Shown piece by piece: positions 10,734-18,993 of a stretch of DNA of 64,000 nt. How positions within the stretch are numbered: the stretch's first letter is position 1; every line of letters starts with the position of its first letter. Source of the DNA: Pragia fontium DSM 5563 = ATCC 49100 (GTDB lineage: Bacteria; Pseudomonadota; Gammaproteobacteria; Enterobacterales; Enterobacteriaceae); the NCBI RefSeq assembly GCF_900112475.1, contig NZ_FOLW01000006.1, forward strand, positions 62,001 through 126,000, read 5' to 3'. The notes below the pieces were generated by a model that made no database searches, had not been told where the DNA came from, and saw nothing but the letters and a program-made list of their open reading frames with translations. Both the position numbers and the translations under genes were made by a program.

Positions 10734-11255
10734 TTACTTGATTACACCACAAGCCGTTCTTGCCCCACCACCACCTAAAGGCTGTGGATTATCTGAATGA
10801 TTATCGCCACCAGCATGAACCATTAAGGCAAGACCTTTAATTTGATCGATAGTCTTTAAGCGTGGTGCTAACACTGGATCGGTTGCGATACCCTCAGCAT
10901 TAACATAAATTGCTGGTAAATCACCCAAATGCCCGTTTGCATATGGGCCTAAATGTTGCCCCGTTTTTTGCGGGTCCAAATGCCCACCAGCGGCTAATGC
11001 TGCCACGGCTTTGCCATCTTTGGTTCCTGGCTCACAGCTTCCCTTTTCATGTACGTGAAATCCATGGATGCCCGCAGGTAGTGATTTGAGATTGGGGGTG
11101 AAAAGTAAACCATAATCAGTTTCACTGATAGTTACCGTTCCAATTGACTGTCCGATTCCTTCAGCGGAAACACTATTAACGGGAACCTCAACGCTAGCAG
11201 CCTGAACGCCAGCACATGCCACCAGAGCAGCTAAAGCGGTTAAATAACGTTTCAT
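10734..11255 (-). CDS. sodC: Periplasmic Cu/Zn superoxide dismutase
   Basis: Converts periplasmic superoxide to hydrogen peroxide and oxygen. The 173 aa carry a cleavable signal peptide (MKRYLTALAALVACAGVQA). Copper and zinc ligands and the disulfide Cys are present in GFHVHEKGSCEP, GGHLDPQKTGQHLGPYANGHLGDLP and MVHAGGDNHSDNPQPLGGGGARTACGVI. All active-site motifs are intact. It follows slyA in the same relative position as in E. coli, with the ydhIJK genes absent. Confidence 0.96.
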   Translation of the reverse strand: MKRYLTALAALVACAGVQAASVEVPVNSVSAEGIGQSIGTVTISETDYGLLFTPNLKSLPAGIHGFHVHEKGSCEPGTKDGKAVAALAAGGHLDPQKTGQHLGPYANGHLGDLPAIYVNAEGIATDPVLAPRLKTIDQIKGLALMVHAGGDNHSDNPQPLGGGGARTACGVIK

Positions 11256-11421
11256 TGTTTATCCTTTTATGATGATCGCTTATTTATCTAAGCGCTAATA
11301 GTATGATTGATACCACAAAAAAAATGCAGTCATATCATGGCACGGAGTGATCGGAATCACGTTGAATAGGCAAAAGCTGGTTGCTACGGTAAAGAAGATA
11401 ACCGTAACGAGTTGAATTACT

Positions 11422-11661
11422 TTAGAATAAGGAAGGTTGTTCGGGAGGCGTATCCTCGTTTTCCTGCGCTTTTTTATTACGTAACATTTTGCGCCGATAG
11501 CATAAGCGCAACACTTCTCTTTTTTGTGCGTCATCCATAGACATCCATTTAAAGCGTTCATCCCGGCTTCTGAAACACCCAAGACAATACCCTCTACTAT
11601 CGCTTTGACAAACGCCGCGGCAAGGTGAAGGGATCTCAAAAAATTCCAGTTGCTGTAACAT
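11422..11661 (-). CDS. ydhL: YdhL, DUF1289 family small protein
   Basis: Small protein of about 79 aa with the DUF1289 core PSPCRGVCQSDSRGYCLGCFRSRDERFKW. Its four Cys suggest a bound metal or iron-sulfur centre. The C-terminus ends PPEQPSLF, as in E. coli YdhL. The ATG at 11661 (MLQQLEFF) fits homologues; an in-frame TTG at 11673 would add MSLI. The function is not established. ydhF, which lies between sodC and ydhL in E. coli, is missing. Confidence 0.85.
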   Translation of the reverse strand: MLQQLEFFEIPSPCRGVCQSDSRGYCLGCFRSRDERFKWMSMDDAQKREVLRLCYRRKMLRNKKAQENEDTPPEQPSLF

Positions 11662-11816
11662 AATGAGGCTCAATTAGCTGTCTTTGTTTAGCAAAATAAT
11701 TGTTATTAATAGGTAATAGATTGAACTATGATAAAAAGCAAGAAGTTTGTTGTACTACGGATTAATGGTTGGTTCCGTCACTCCTCTGATAACAAACAAT
11801 AAAAGTGTCAGTCCGG

Positions 11817-11822
11817 TATACT
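11817..11822 (+). promoter_or_regulatory. Possible gloA -10 element
   Basis: The hexamer TATACT lies about 60 bp upstream of gloA, without a strong -35 at the right distance. It is a plausible promoter element only. gloA has its own Shine-Dalgarno (aagggg) shortly before its ATG. Confidence 0.35.
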
Positions 11823-11882
11823 GGTTTTGTACTATTTAACTAAAAAATCAATTTAAGCTTTCATGCTCAAGGGGATAACAAT

Positions 11883-12290
11883 ATGCGTTTACTTCATACC
11901 ATGCTACGAGTCGGTAATTTACAGCGTTCTATCGACTTTTATACTCAAGTGCTCGATATGCGTTTACTGCGCAGCAGCGAAAATACTGAATATAAATACT
12001 CACTGGCCTTTGTCGGCTACGGTGATGAAAGCCAAGGTGCAGTTATTGAATTAACCTATAATTGGGGCGTTGAAAGCTATGATATGGGCAGCGCATTCGG
12101 TCATATTGCTTTAGGCGTTGATAACGTTGCTGCCACCTGTGAGCAAATTCGTAAAGCCGGTGGTAACGTTACCCGCGAAGCTGGCCCGGTAAAAGGTGGT
12201 TCAACGATTATTGCCTTCGTTGAAGATCCCGATGGCTATAAAATTGAATTGATCGAAAATAAGCAAGCCAGTCATGCCCTAGGAAACTAA
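11883..12290 (+). CDS. gloA: Lactoylglutathione lyase (glyoxalase I)
   Basis: Converts the hemithioacetal of methylglyoxal and glutathione to S-lactoylglutathione, detoxifying methylglyoxal. The 135 aa begin [20 protein letters not shown], with metal ligand His5. Other ligand regions are [17 protein letters not shown]-type [13 protein letters not shown], and the C-terminal [12 protein letters not shown]. Length and motifs match E. coli GloA (135 aa). The nemR-nemA genes that precede it in E. coli are absent, so it has its own promoter here. Confidence 0.97.
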   Translation: MRLLHTMLRVGNLQRSIDFYTQVLDMRLLRSSENTEYKYSLAFVGYGDESQGAVIELTYNWGVESYDMGSAFGHIALGVDNVAATCEQIRKAGGNVTREAGPVKGGSTIIAFVEDPDGYKIELIENKQASHALGN

Positions 12291-12302
12291 GCCATTTCAC
12301 TT

Positions 12303-12334
12303 CCTCATTGAATATCCCTGTATGTTCAATGAGG
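12303..12334 (+). terminator. gloA terminator
   Basis: Perfect 10-bp inverted repeat (cctcattgaa / ttcaatgagg) with a 12-nt loop just after the gloA stop, followed by a short T-rich stretch (ttatta). The short tail makes it a moderate candidate. Confidence 0.6.
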
Positions 12335-12444
12335 TTATTATCAGCCCATTCGGACCGCAGTTTTTATGTTCCATGATTATGCAGAGCATCAGTCAACAAA
12401 ATTTGGCATAATGGCGGCTTGTAAATATTAAAGAATAGGTAGAC

Positions 12445-13098
12445 ATGGCTGATAATCATTCCAAAAACAGTTTAAGCGAGCGTTTTCGTGGCTTCTATCC
12501 GGTCGTTATTGATGTAGAAACTGCAGGTTTTGACGCACGTAAAAATGCTTTATTAGAAATAGCCGCATTTACCTTAAAAATGACCGACCAGGGTTGGTTG
12601 ATTCGCGATCAATCACTCCATTTTCATGTCGAGCCATTTGAGGGTGCCATTTTATCCCCTGAAGCGCTGGCGTTTAATGGTATAGACCCCACTAACCCAC
12701 TGCGTGGTGCGGTGAGTGAGTATGAAGCATTACACGCTATTTTTAAGATGGTTCGTAAAGGTCTCAAAGACCAAAACTGTAATCGAGCCATTGTTGTTGC
12801 CCATAATGCTACCTTCGATCATAGCTTTTTGATGGCGGCAGCGGAGCGCGCAGGCTTGAAACGCAATCCATTTCATCCTTTTGCTACATTTGATACCGCA
12901 GCATTAAGTGGATTGGTTCTTGGCCAAACGGTACTGGCGAAAGCGTGTATTACCGCAGGAATTCCTTTCGATAGTTCTCAAGCTCATTCTGCGTTGTACG
13001 ATACCGAAAGAACAACCGAACTATTTTGTGAACTGGTGAATCGTTGGAAAAAACTCGGTGGCTGGCCACTGACGCCCGATCAGCAGGTTAGAGACTAA
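12445..13098 (+). CDS. rnt: Ribonuclease T
   Basis: 3'-5' exonuclease of the DEDD superfamily that trims tRNA, 5S and 23S rRNA 3' ends. The 217 aa show Exo [12 protein letters not shown], Exo [15 protein letters not shown] and Exo [17 protein letters not shown], so all four acidic residues are present. Position between gloA and grxD is the E. coli order, minus the large helicase gene lhr, which normally follows rnt. Confidence 0.97.
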   Translation: MADNHSKNSLSERFRGFYPVVIDVETAGFDARKNALLEIAAFTLKMTDQGWLIRDQSLHFHVEPFEGAILSPEALAFNGIDPTNPLRGAVSEYEALHAIFKMVRKGLKDQNCNRAIVVAHNATFDHSFLMAAAERAGLKRNPFHPFATFDTAALSGLVLGQTVLAKACITAGIPFDSSQAHSALYDTERTTELFCELVNRWKKLGGWPLTPDQQVRD

Positions 13099-13102
13099 TC
13101 GT

Positions 13103-13132
13103 AAAAAAGCCCCATATCATAGGGGCTTTTTT
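13103..13132. terminator. Bidirectional terminator between rnt and grxD
   Basis: 11-bp stem (aaaaaagcccc / ggggctttttt) with an 8-nt loop, between two convergent genes. A and T runs at the base make it functional in either direction. Confidence 0.88.
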
Positions 13133-13151
13133 ATCAACACTAATCGGTAAA

Positions 13152-13484
13152 CTATTCTGCGTCTTGAGAATCGTCAGCCGCTTCCTTCAGCAAAGGCTGT
13201 AATTCACCACGCTGATACATTTCCAGAATAATGTCACAGCCGCCAATGAGCTCGCCGTTAACCCACAGCTGAGGGAACGTTGGCCAGTTAGCATACTTAG
13301 GTAATTCCGCACGAATGTCTGGATTTTGCAGGATATCCACATAAGCAAAACGTGCACCACAAGCAGATAGAGCCTGTACCGCCTGGGCACTGAAGCCACA
13401 ACTTGGTAGCTTTGGTGAACCTTTCATATACAGTATGATTGGGTTTTCAGCGATTTGACGCTGAATTTTTTCTAGTGTCGTCAT
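13152..13484 (-). CDS. grxD: Monothiol glutaredoxin GrxD
   Basis: CGFS-type monothiol glutaredoxin that carries 2Fe-2S clusters, usually with BolA-type partners. The 110 aa contain the active-site motif LPSCGFSAQ near residue 30, the cis-Pro region NWPTFPQLWVNGELIGGCDI, and an acidic tail. Length and position (between rnt and sodB, in opposite orientation) match E. coli. Confidence 0.96.
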   Translation of the reverse strand: MTTLEKIQRQIAENPIILYMKGSPKLPSCGFSAQAVQALSACGARFAYVDILQNPDIRAELPKYANWPTFPQLWVNGELIGGCDIILEMYQRGELQPLLKEAADDSQDAE

Positions 13485-13896
13485 TATTTTGCTTCCTCAA
13501 GCAGACATTACGCTTATTATATGACTATTGTAACTGCTATATGAACAGGAAAAAACACCACGTTCTACAGGGTCTTATTGTAGCAGATGGATGGGATCTT
13601 ACCTGACATAGCCTGTAATCAAAATACTCTATTAATTTTGTCTGGTTGCCCTGCTTTTCTGCTACAGGTTTACAACACTCTGAAAGCCGCTTGTCCCGGC
13701 CTTTCTGAACAAAAATCGGCTTTAGTCTTCCTGCCTTTTGCTATCTACCTCTTTTAATATAACAAAAAGTTGATAAAATCATTTGTTATAACAAAGTAAC
13801 AACAGTTTTTTTGCAAATGACTCATGATTTATCTAACCAAAATTTATTTGGTTAATAAAATTAATGAGCGCCATGTTTTTATTGAGGAGCAATATA
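13485..13896. other. Intergenic region between grxD and sodB
   Basis: No credible gene is seen in these 412 bp. In E. coli mepH (ydhO) sits here; no trace of its coding sequence can be recognised. The right half is AT-rich and should contain the sodB promoter and the 14-bp palindrome listed separately. The left part contains the grxD promoter, on the minus strand. Confidence 0.6.
13782..13795. promoter_or_regulatory. Perfect 14-bp palindrome upstream of sodB
   Basis: The sequence TTTGTTATAACAAA is a perfect dyad about 100 bp upstream of the sodB ATG, within the likely promoter region. It looks like an operator for a dimeric regulator. Which regulator binds is unknown. Confidence 0.5.
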
Positions 13897-14475
13897 ATGT
13901 CGTTTGAATTACCAGCCCTACCTTATGCTAAAGATGCCCTGGAACCACATATCTCAGCTGAAACGCTGGAGTACCATTATGGTAAGCATCACAACACCTA
14001 CGTGGTTAACCTGAACAACTTAGTAAAAGGCACTGAGTTTGAAGGTAAATCTTTAGAAGAGGTTGTTTTAAAATCATCTGGTGGCATTTTCAATAATGCT
14101 GCTCAAGTTTGGAACCATACGTTCTACTGGAACTGTCTGGCACCAAAAGCCGGTGGCGAACCTACTGGCGCATTAGCTGATGCTATTAACCAAAACTTTG
14201 GTTCTTTCGCTGCATTTAAAGAACAATTAACCGATTCTGCCGTGAAAAACTTTGGTTCGGGCTGGACTTGGCTGGTGAAAAAAGCTGACGGTAAATTAGC
14301 TATCGTTAACACCTCTAACGCAGCAAACCCAATGACCAATGGTGATAAACCACTGTTGACCGTAGACGTTTGGGAACATGCTTATTACATCGATTACCGT
14401 AACGCGCGTCCTAAGTATCTGGAAAACTTCTGGGCACTGGTAAACTGGGCGTTTGTTGCTAAAAACTTGGGCTAA
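13897..14475 (+). CDS. sodB: Iron superoxide dismutase
   Basis: Cytoplasmic superoxide dismutase, 192 aa, beginning [20 protein letters not shown]. Metal ligands are in [11 protein letters not shown] (His), WNHTFYW (His) and [16 protein letters not shown] (Asp, His). The Gln in [13 protein letters not shown] and the overall sequence are of the iron type. The ATG at 13897 follows GAGGAG at 13884-13889 and matches homologues; the in-frame start at 13864 would add eleven unsupported residues. E. coli sodB is controlled by Fur via the RyhB small RNA; conservation of that here was not checked. Confidence 0.97.
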   Translation: MSFELPALPYAKDALEPHISAETLEYHYGKHHNTYVVNLNNLVKGTEFEGKSLEEVVLKSSGGIFNNAAQVWNHTFYWNCLAPKAGGEPTGALADAINQNFGSFAAFKEQLTDSAVKNFGSGWTWLVKKADGKLAIVNTSNAANPMTNGDKPLLTVDVWEHAYYIDYRNARPKYLENFWALVNWAFVAKNLG

Positions 14476-14500
14476 TTTTTTTACCCAAAGGTGTCATCCT

Positions 14501-14530
14501 AAAACGCCGCACTAATGTGCGGCGTTTTTT
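14501..14530. terminator. sodB / nagK terminator
   Basis: 12-bp stem (aaaacgccgcac / gtgcggcgtttt) with a 4-nt loop and a run of six T on the plus strand. It sits between convergent sodB and nagK and is strong for sodB; it may also serve nagK. Confidence 0.9.
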
Positions 14531-14544
14531 ATTCGCTAAACTTC

Positions 14545-15456
14545 CTAATCTAATAAATTTAAACAGGCGGCCCCTCTCGCGCCTCCAGCATCACCATAGC
14601 GAGCTTTTTCTATTTGGGGTAACGTTGCAATACCGTACAAGTATTGCGGCAAATATTCAGGAAGTAGTCGATAAATTTCATCAAACTGCGATAAACCGCC
14701 GCCAATCACTAACAGGTGCGGGTCAAATAACGTCAGAATGTTCCCTAGGTACATCGACAATACGGTAACATAGCGTTCCACATGAACTTTTGCTGCGTCA
14801 TCGCCAGCATAATAGTTTTCAATAATTTTTACTGCGCTCAGTTTTTCATGATAAAAGCAGCTATAAATTCTCTCAAATCCCGGACCGGAAAGGTACCCTT
14901 CAAAACACCCAGTCTTACCGCAACCACACACGATTTCGGGCACTTTATTGGTCAGCACATTAGCTGCCGCAGTCGTTAAATTTAGGTGGCCTATTTCACC
15001 AGCAATGCCGTTTTTACCGGAAATAACTTTGCCATCGACCACAAAACCACCGCCCACACCAGTCCCTAGGATCATGCCTAAAACGGTTGGATATTGGCGA
15101 AACTCCGTATCCCAAGCTTCCGACAATGCAAAGCAATTGGCATCATTATCAATTCTGACCGGACGTTGTAAGCAATGGGTTAAATCGGCAACCAGCGGTT
15201 TATGTTTTGCTGCCGGAACATTGGTGGTAAAAACCGTGCCCTGCTTAGCATTAACAATTCCCGGAATACCAACGCCAACCTTTCCTTTACTATTAAACCG
15301 TTGATCCGCTTCAAGGGTAAGCTCGGTAAACGTCTGTAATAGTGCCTGATAATCATCTTTTGGGGTTGGTACTCGTTTTTGCCACAGCTGTTTTAGATGC
15401 TCATCAAATACGGCCAATTCAATTTTTGTACCGCCCATATCAAAACCATAAAACAT
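14545..15456 (-). CDS. nagK: N-acetylglucosamine kinase (ROK family)
   Basis: Phosphorylates N-acetyl-D-glucosamine, usually from cell-wall recycling or sugar hydrolysis. The 303 aa begin MFYGFDMGGTKIELAVFD (ATP-binding). They include NDANCFALSEAWD with the catalytic Asp, LGTGVGGGFV, the ROK zinc site HLN...CGCGKTGCFEGYLSGPG, and IGGGLSQFDEIY. It is close to E. coli NagK along the whole length. It lies downstream of an AraC regulator, a GH3 glycosidase and a sugar transporter on the same strand, so its substrate in this setting may be the sugar that the glycosidase releases. A related hexose kinase role cannot be ruled out. Confidence 0.88.
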   Translation of the reverse strand: MFYGFDMGGTKIELAVFDEHLKQLWQKRVPTPKDDYQALLQTFTELTLEADQRFNSKGKVGVGIPGIVNAKQGTVFTTNVPAAKHKPLVADLTHCLQRPVRIDNDANCFALSEAWDTEFRQYPTVLGMILGTGVGGGFVVDGKVISGKNGIAGEIGHLNLTTAAANVLTNKVPEIVCGCGKTGCFEGYLSGPGFERIYSCFYHEKLSAVKIIENYYAGDDAAKVHVERYVTVLSMYLGNILTLFDPHLLVIGGGLSQFDEIYRLLPEYLPQYLYGIATLPQIEKARYGDAGGARGAACLNLLD

Positions 15457-15565
15457 CTTAATCTCCGCATTATGTTTGGCTGACCATCGAATTTATCGTT
15501 GTTATCCGTCAGCTTTACTTTGTTGTGCCATCAATAGGTAACCCCAACTGACTGATAAAATACAA

Positions 15566-16537
15566 TCAGCAGGGATGAATAATCTTATTTAAAATCTCGG
15601 GTGATAATTCAATATATCTAACGTCAGTCACCATTTCACTAAGCTCCTCATGCGTTTCTGAAACATAATTTTTTCTGAATTCTGTCGGTGTCATCAGGTA
15701 GTATTTTTTAAACACCGAAATCAAATGCTTATGTTCACTGAAACCGCAGCTATGGCTAATATCGGTAATAGGAACCTGCGTATTTTTTAATAAAAATTTG
15801 GCACGGTTAATACGTACAAAAGACAAATACTCTTTAAAGTTATAACCACTAATTTTTTTAAATAACCGAGAAAAGTAGTGATAGCTGATACCAGCCCTAT
15901 CGGCTAACTGGGTTAGATTCAATTCACGGCTATAATTATTATTGATGTATTCAATGCAGGTTTTGATTAGCTGCTCATCTTTTTTACTCGTAGATACCTG
16001 AAGATCGTCAAGATGCTCGCCGGCCTGCTCCAAATTAGCCAATAGCATATAAATCAATGACATTTTATGAAATGACACCGAGTCTGAAACATGTAAACAG
16101 TCCTGTACTAACGCAATAAAAGCGTCGCGAACTTGACTATCTTTTGCACGGTAATCAGCGGTGCCGTTAACATAATAGTTAATGAGCAGACCATGACTCA
16201 GATCGTCAAATAAGTTTGGTGAAAACTGAATAGTCAGCAGTAAACTACCTGGTTCCGAGGCTTCCAAAGAATGTATTTCATCATGGTTAATGTATAGCAT
16301 TCCGCCGGCAGTTAATTTCATAACATTGCGATTAACCGTTATTGCAAAGCCCCCTTGCAGTACATAGATAAATTCGGAAGCGTTGTGCCAGTGAGGCTCA
16401 CAATTGCGAAACTGGGCGGCAAAAATATTGATTTTTTCCTTATCAAACGTTACCAGCTCGTAGCCAGAAACCTCATTGTCTGACGCTACAATTTCCTGCT
16501 GCTGATTCAACTTTCTGGTAACAGAAAACGGGAACAT
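15566..16537 (-). CDS. AraC-family transcriptional regulator with cupin sensor domain
   Basis: About 323 aa. The N-terminal cupin-like domain has HWHNASEFIYVLQGGFAI and HDEIHSLEA, typical of sugar-sensing AraC proteins. The C-terminal two helix-turn-helix domain has LTQLADRAGISYHYFSRLFKKISGYNFKEYL and PITDISHSCGFSEHKHLISVFKKYYLMTPTEFRK. The ATG at 16537 has a Shine-Dalgarno (aggataag) 5-6 bp upstream; longer starts at 16558 and 16603 have none. It follows the GH3 glycosidase gene on the same strand and probably controls the transporter-glycosidase genes. A 12-bp inverted repeat lies just upstream. The inducer cannot be read from sequence. Confidence 0.88.
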   Translation of the reverse strand: MFPFSVTRKLNQQQEIVASDNEVSGYELVTFDKEKINIFAAQFRNCEPHWHNASEFIYVLQGGFAITVNRNVMKLTAGGMLYINHDEIHSLEASEPGSLLLTIQFSPNLFDDLSHGLLINYYVNGTADYRAKDSQVRDAFIALVQDCLHVSDSVSFHKMSLIYMLLANLEQAGEHLDDLQVSTSKKDEQLIKTCIEYINNNYSRELNLTQLADRAGISYHYFSRLFKKISGYNFKEYLSFVRINRAKFLLKNTQVPITDISHSCGFSEHKHLISVFKKYYLMTPTEFRKNYVSETHEELSEMVTDVRYIELSPEILNKIIHPC

Positions 16538-16570
16538 AATCTTATCCTGAGTTAACATTGATTGGCGTAT

Positions 16571-16604
16571 TATGAGTATCATAAAACAGCCAATGATACT
16601 CATA
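16571..16604. repeat. 12-bp perfect inverted repeat upstream of the AraC-type gene
   Basis: Arms tatgagtatcat (16571-16582) and atgatactcata (16593-16604) are exact reverse complements separated by 10 nt. The element lies between the GH3 stop (16619) and the regulator ATG (16537). There is no T-run on either side, so an operator or an mRNA hairpin controlling the regulator is more likely than a terminator. Confidence 0.7.
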
Positions 16605-16618
16605 ACAACATCAAAGAT

Positions 16619-18976
16619 TTACCCGACCTCAATCTCTAATGCTTGTGCCAACTCTGTACGGGAAATCTCCAACTCTAACATCTCGGTCAATGTAATAAAT
16701 AACCCACAAAACATCTCTGGTGCTATCTCTATTAACCTTTGCTTGGCAAGTTCGGTATCCAATTGGCTTTTACTCGCAATCAGCTGTGCTACGCGCTCAA
16801 ATACCGGTGGATTCTGAATGAGCTGTACCAGCGATGAATCAGGCTTAATATGTGGTAAACGCACTGGAGCCTGAACCTGTAAAACATTGCTCAGCTCAAT
16901 CTGCCTTGAGGATTTTCCTATGCACAATTGATATTCACCGCTCTCAACGACCCATTCAGCGTAAGCCGGATCGTAATAGGCTAAATCATCCCAATTTAAT
17001 ATCAGTTCTACCGTTTTTGTTTCCCCCGGCAATAAGGCGATTTTTGCAAAAGCCTTTAGTGCCTGCACCTCTCGACTTAAGCGAGAAATTGGCGGTATAA
17101 CATACAGTTGAACCACTTCTTTCCCCGCATATTTTCCGCTATTGCTGATGTCCACATTGATGGTTAATTGCCCACCATCACTTAAATTTGAGGAAGAAAG
17201 ATGCATATTACGATAATCAAATTGGGTGTAGCTCAAGCCAAAACCAAACGGAAAGCGTGGTGTTATTTGACGTTTATCGTAGTAACGGTATCCAACATAA
17301 ATACCTTCTCTATAATGATGTTGTAGGTTATCCCCCGGATAGCCCAAATAGGCTGGTGTTTCCTGCAAACTGTTCGGCACCGTAACCGTTAGCTTACCGC
17401 TGGGATTAACCTTACCAAACAGAATATCGGCAACCGCACGTCCCATTCCCTGACCCGCAAAGAACGTTTCTAATACTGCTGCGGCATTATCCAACCATGG
17501 CATCACCACCGAATCGCTGTTGGCTAATACCACCACCAGTTTTTTCTGTACCCGGGCAACTTCTTTAATCAGTACCTCATGGCTAGGCAAAATAGCTAAA
17601 TCTTTACGGTCACCATTCTCACCATCTTCCCCTACCGCGGTACTGACAAACAAAATGGCAATATCGGCCTGCTCAGCGATTTGAACAGCTTTCTGCATCG
17701 CTTCTCTATTAACTTCGATATCGTCCGGCGTTCCGATCGCGTAGTGAATATCAAATTGTTCCCCAGCCACATCAAAAATTTCATCCAGTGGCCGATCCAA
17801 AACATAAGGAACGGTGGTAGCACAGCCGGAACCTTGAATTACCGGCTCTTGAGCCGGTTTTCCCAGCACAGCAATGCTTTTTACCTTTTGCGGCAATATG
17901 GGCAATGTTTCATCGTCGTTCTTTAATAATACGATGGATTCAGCGGCAATTTTTTGGGCTAACTGATGGTGTTCTTTGAAATCAACCTTCACACCAGTTT
18001 TCTTATGGTGCTCGAACTTCGCCAATAAATTTAACATGCGTTCACAAGCAGTGTTCAATGCTTCATCGGAAACCCGCCCTTGTTTGATGGCTGCCAGAAG
18101 TTCACTTTTATCGCGTTTACACTCGGGCATTGCCAGGTCATTACCGGCTAACAGAGACGCAGGGCGATCCTTGATGCCGTACCAATCGGACATCACTAAC
18201 CCATCATAATGCCATTCATCGCGTAAGACCTGATTAAGTAGCCAAGAATTATGGGAGGTTTGTACACCATTCAATAAATTATAAGATGACATCACCGTCC
18301 ATGGATTCGAGCGATCAATGGCTCGCTTAAAACCGGCCAGATAGATCTCCCTTAGGGCTCTTTCATCAACCACTGAATCCATTTCGGTACGGCGATATTC
18401 AGAGTTGTTACAGGCAAAATGTTTTAGGCTGGAACCGACGCCTTGATCCTGTAATCCGCGGATCAATGCCCCAGCGGTTTCACCGCTGACAATAGGATCT
18501 TCAGCATAATACTCATAGCCCCGACCGGCTAACGGCGTTCGGCGAATATTAATGCCTGGCCCCAACAATAAGCTCACCCCCATCGACTGACATTCTTTAG
18601 CTAAAGCCTGCCCCATCTGATAAGCCAGCGACAAATCCCAGGAACAGGCCATACTTGCACCATTAGGGAAACAGGTTGCCGGTTTGGATTTGCTAAACAT
18701 CGCTTCCGAACCGCCCTTCTTATCAGTTGCGGCTTCATCTTTAGCGTCATCCGCATTGAGATTCACCACGGAGATAAAATCTTTAATGTTCCAGTTTTCA
18801 CCCTGATCTATCTGACTGGAACTGTAGCGAACGCCATAAGTACCATCCGTCATAATAAAATCGCTAATACCATATTGCGGAAACGCCGTCGTACGCCATA
18901 AACCTTTCCCGCTTAACAAATCAACTTTCTCTTCAGCAGTCATTTGCTCAATAATGTGGCGAATTCTTTTTTGCAT
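16619..18976 (-). CDS. Glycoside hydrolase family 3 beta-glycosidase, cytoplasmic
   Basis: 785-aa GH3 enzyme, most likely a beta-glucosidase, acting on imported glycosides. The N-terminal (beta/alpha)8 domain has GPGINIRRTPLAGRGYEYYAEDP, KHFACNNSEYRRTEMDSVVDERALREIYL (substrate binding) and YDGLVMSDWYGI, whose Asp is the expected nucleophile. A second alpha/beta domain carries AESIVLLKNDDETLPI, AVLGKPAQEPVIQGSG and the GEDGENGDR loop. A fibronectin III-like domain follows (GKEVVQLYVIPP). About 100 C-terminal residues form a helical extension. No signal peptide, so it works in the cytosol. It lies 17 bp after the symporter gene, so they form one transcript. Exact substrate unknown. Confidence 0.9.
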   Translation of the reverse strand: MQKRIRHIIEQMTAEEKVDLLSGKGLWRTTAFPQYGISDFIMTDGTYGVRYSSSQIDQGENWNIKDFISVVNLNADDAKDEAATDKKGGSEAMFSKSKPATCFPNGASMACSWDLSLAYQMGQALAKECQSMGVSLLLGPGINIRRTPLAGRGYEYYAEDPIVSGETAGALIRGLQDQGVGSSLKHFACNNSEYRRTEMDSVVDERALREIYLAGFKRAIDRSNPWTVMSSYNLLNGVQTSHNSWLLNQVLRDEWHYDGLVMSDWYGIKDRPASLLAGNDLAMPECKRDKSELLAAIKQGRVSDEALNTACERMLNLLAKFEHHKKTGVKVDFKEHHQLAQKIAAESIVLLKNDDETLPILPQKVKSIAVLGKPAQEPVIQGSGCATTVPYVLDRPLDEIFDVAGEQFDIHYAIGTPDDIEVNREAMQKAVQIAEQADIAILFVSTAVGEDGENGDRKDLAILPSHEVLIKEVARVQKKLVVVLANSDSVVMPWLDNAAAVLETFFAGQGMGRAVADILFGKVNPSGKLTVTVPNSLQETPAYLGYPGDNLQHHYREGIYVGYRYYDKRQITPRFPFGFGLSYTQFDYRNMHLSSSNLSDGGQLTINVDISNSGKYAGKEVVQLYVIPPISRLSREVQALKAFAKIALLPGETKTVELILNWDDLAYYDPAYAEWVVESGEYQLCIGKSSRQIELSNVLQVQAPVRLPHIKPDSSLVQLIQNPPVFERVAQLIASKSQLDTELAKQRLIEIAPEMFCGLFITLTEMLELEISRTELAQALEIEVG

Positions 18977-18993
18977 AATCGGTTATCTCAGGG

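Noticed and set aside
11295-11639. 114-aa minus-strand frame overlapping ydhL
   Set aside because: It overlaps the recognised DUF1289 frame of ydhL in a different frame and shows no family features.
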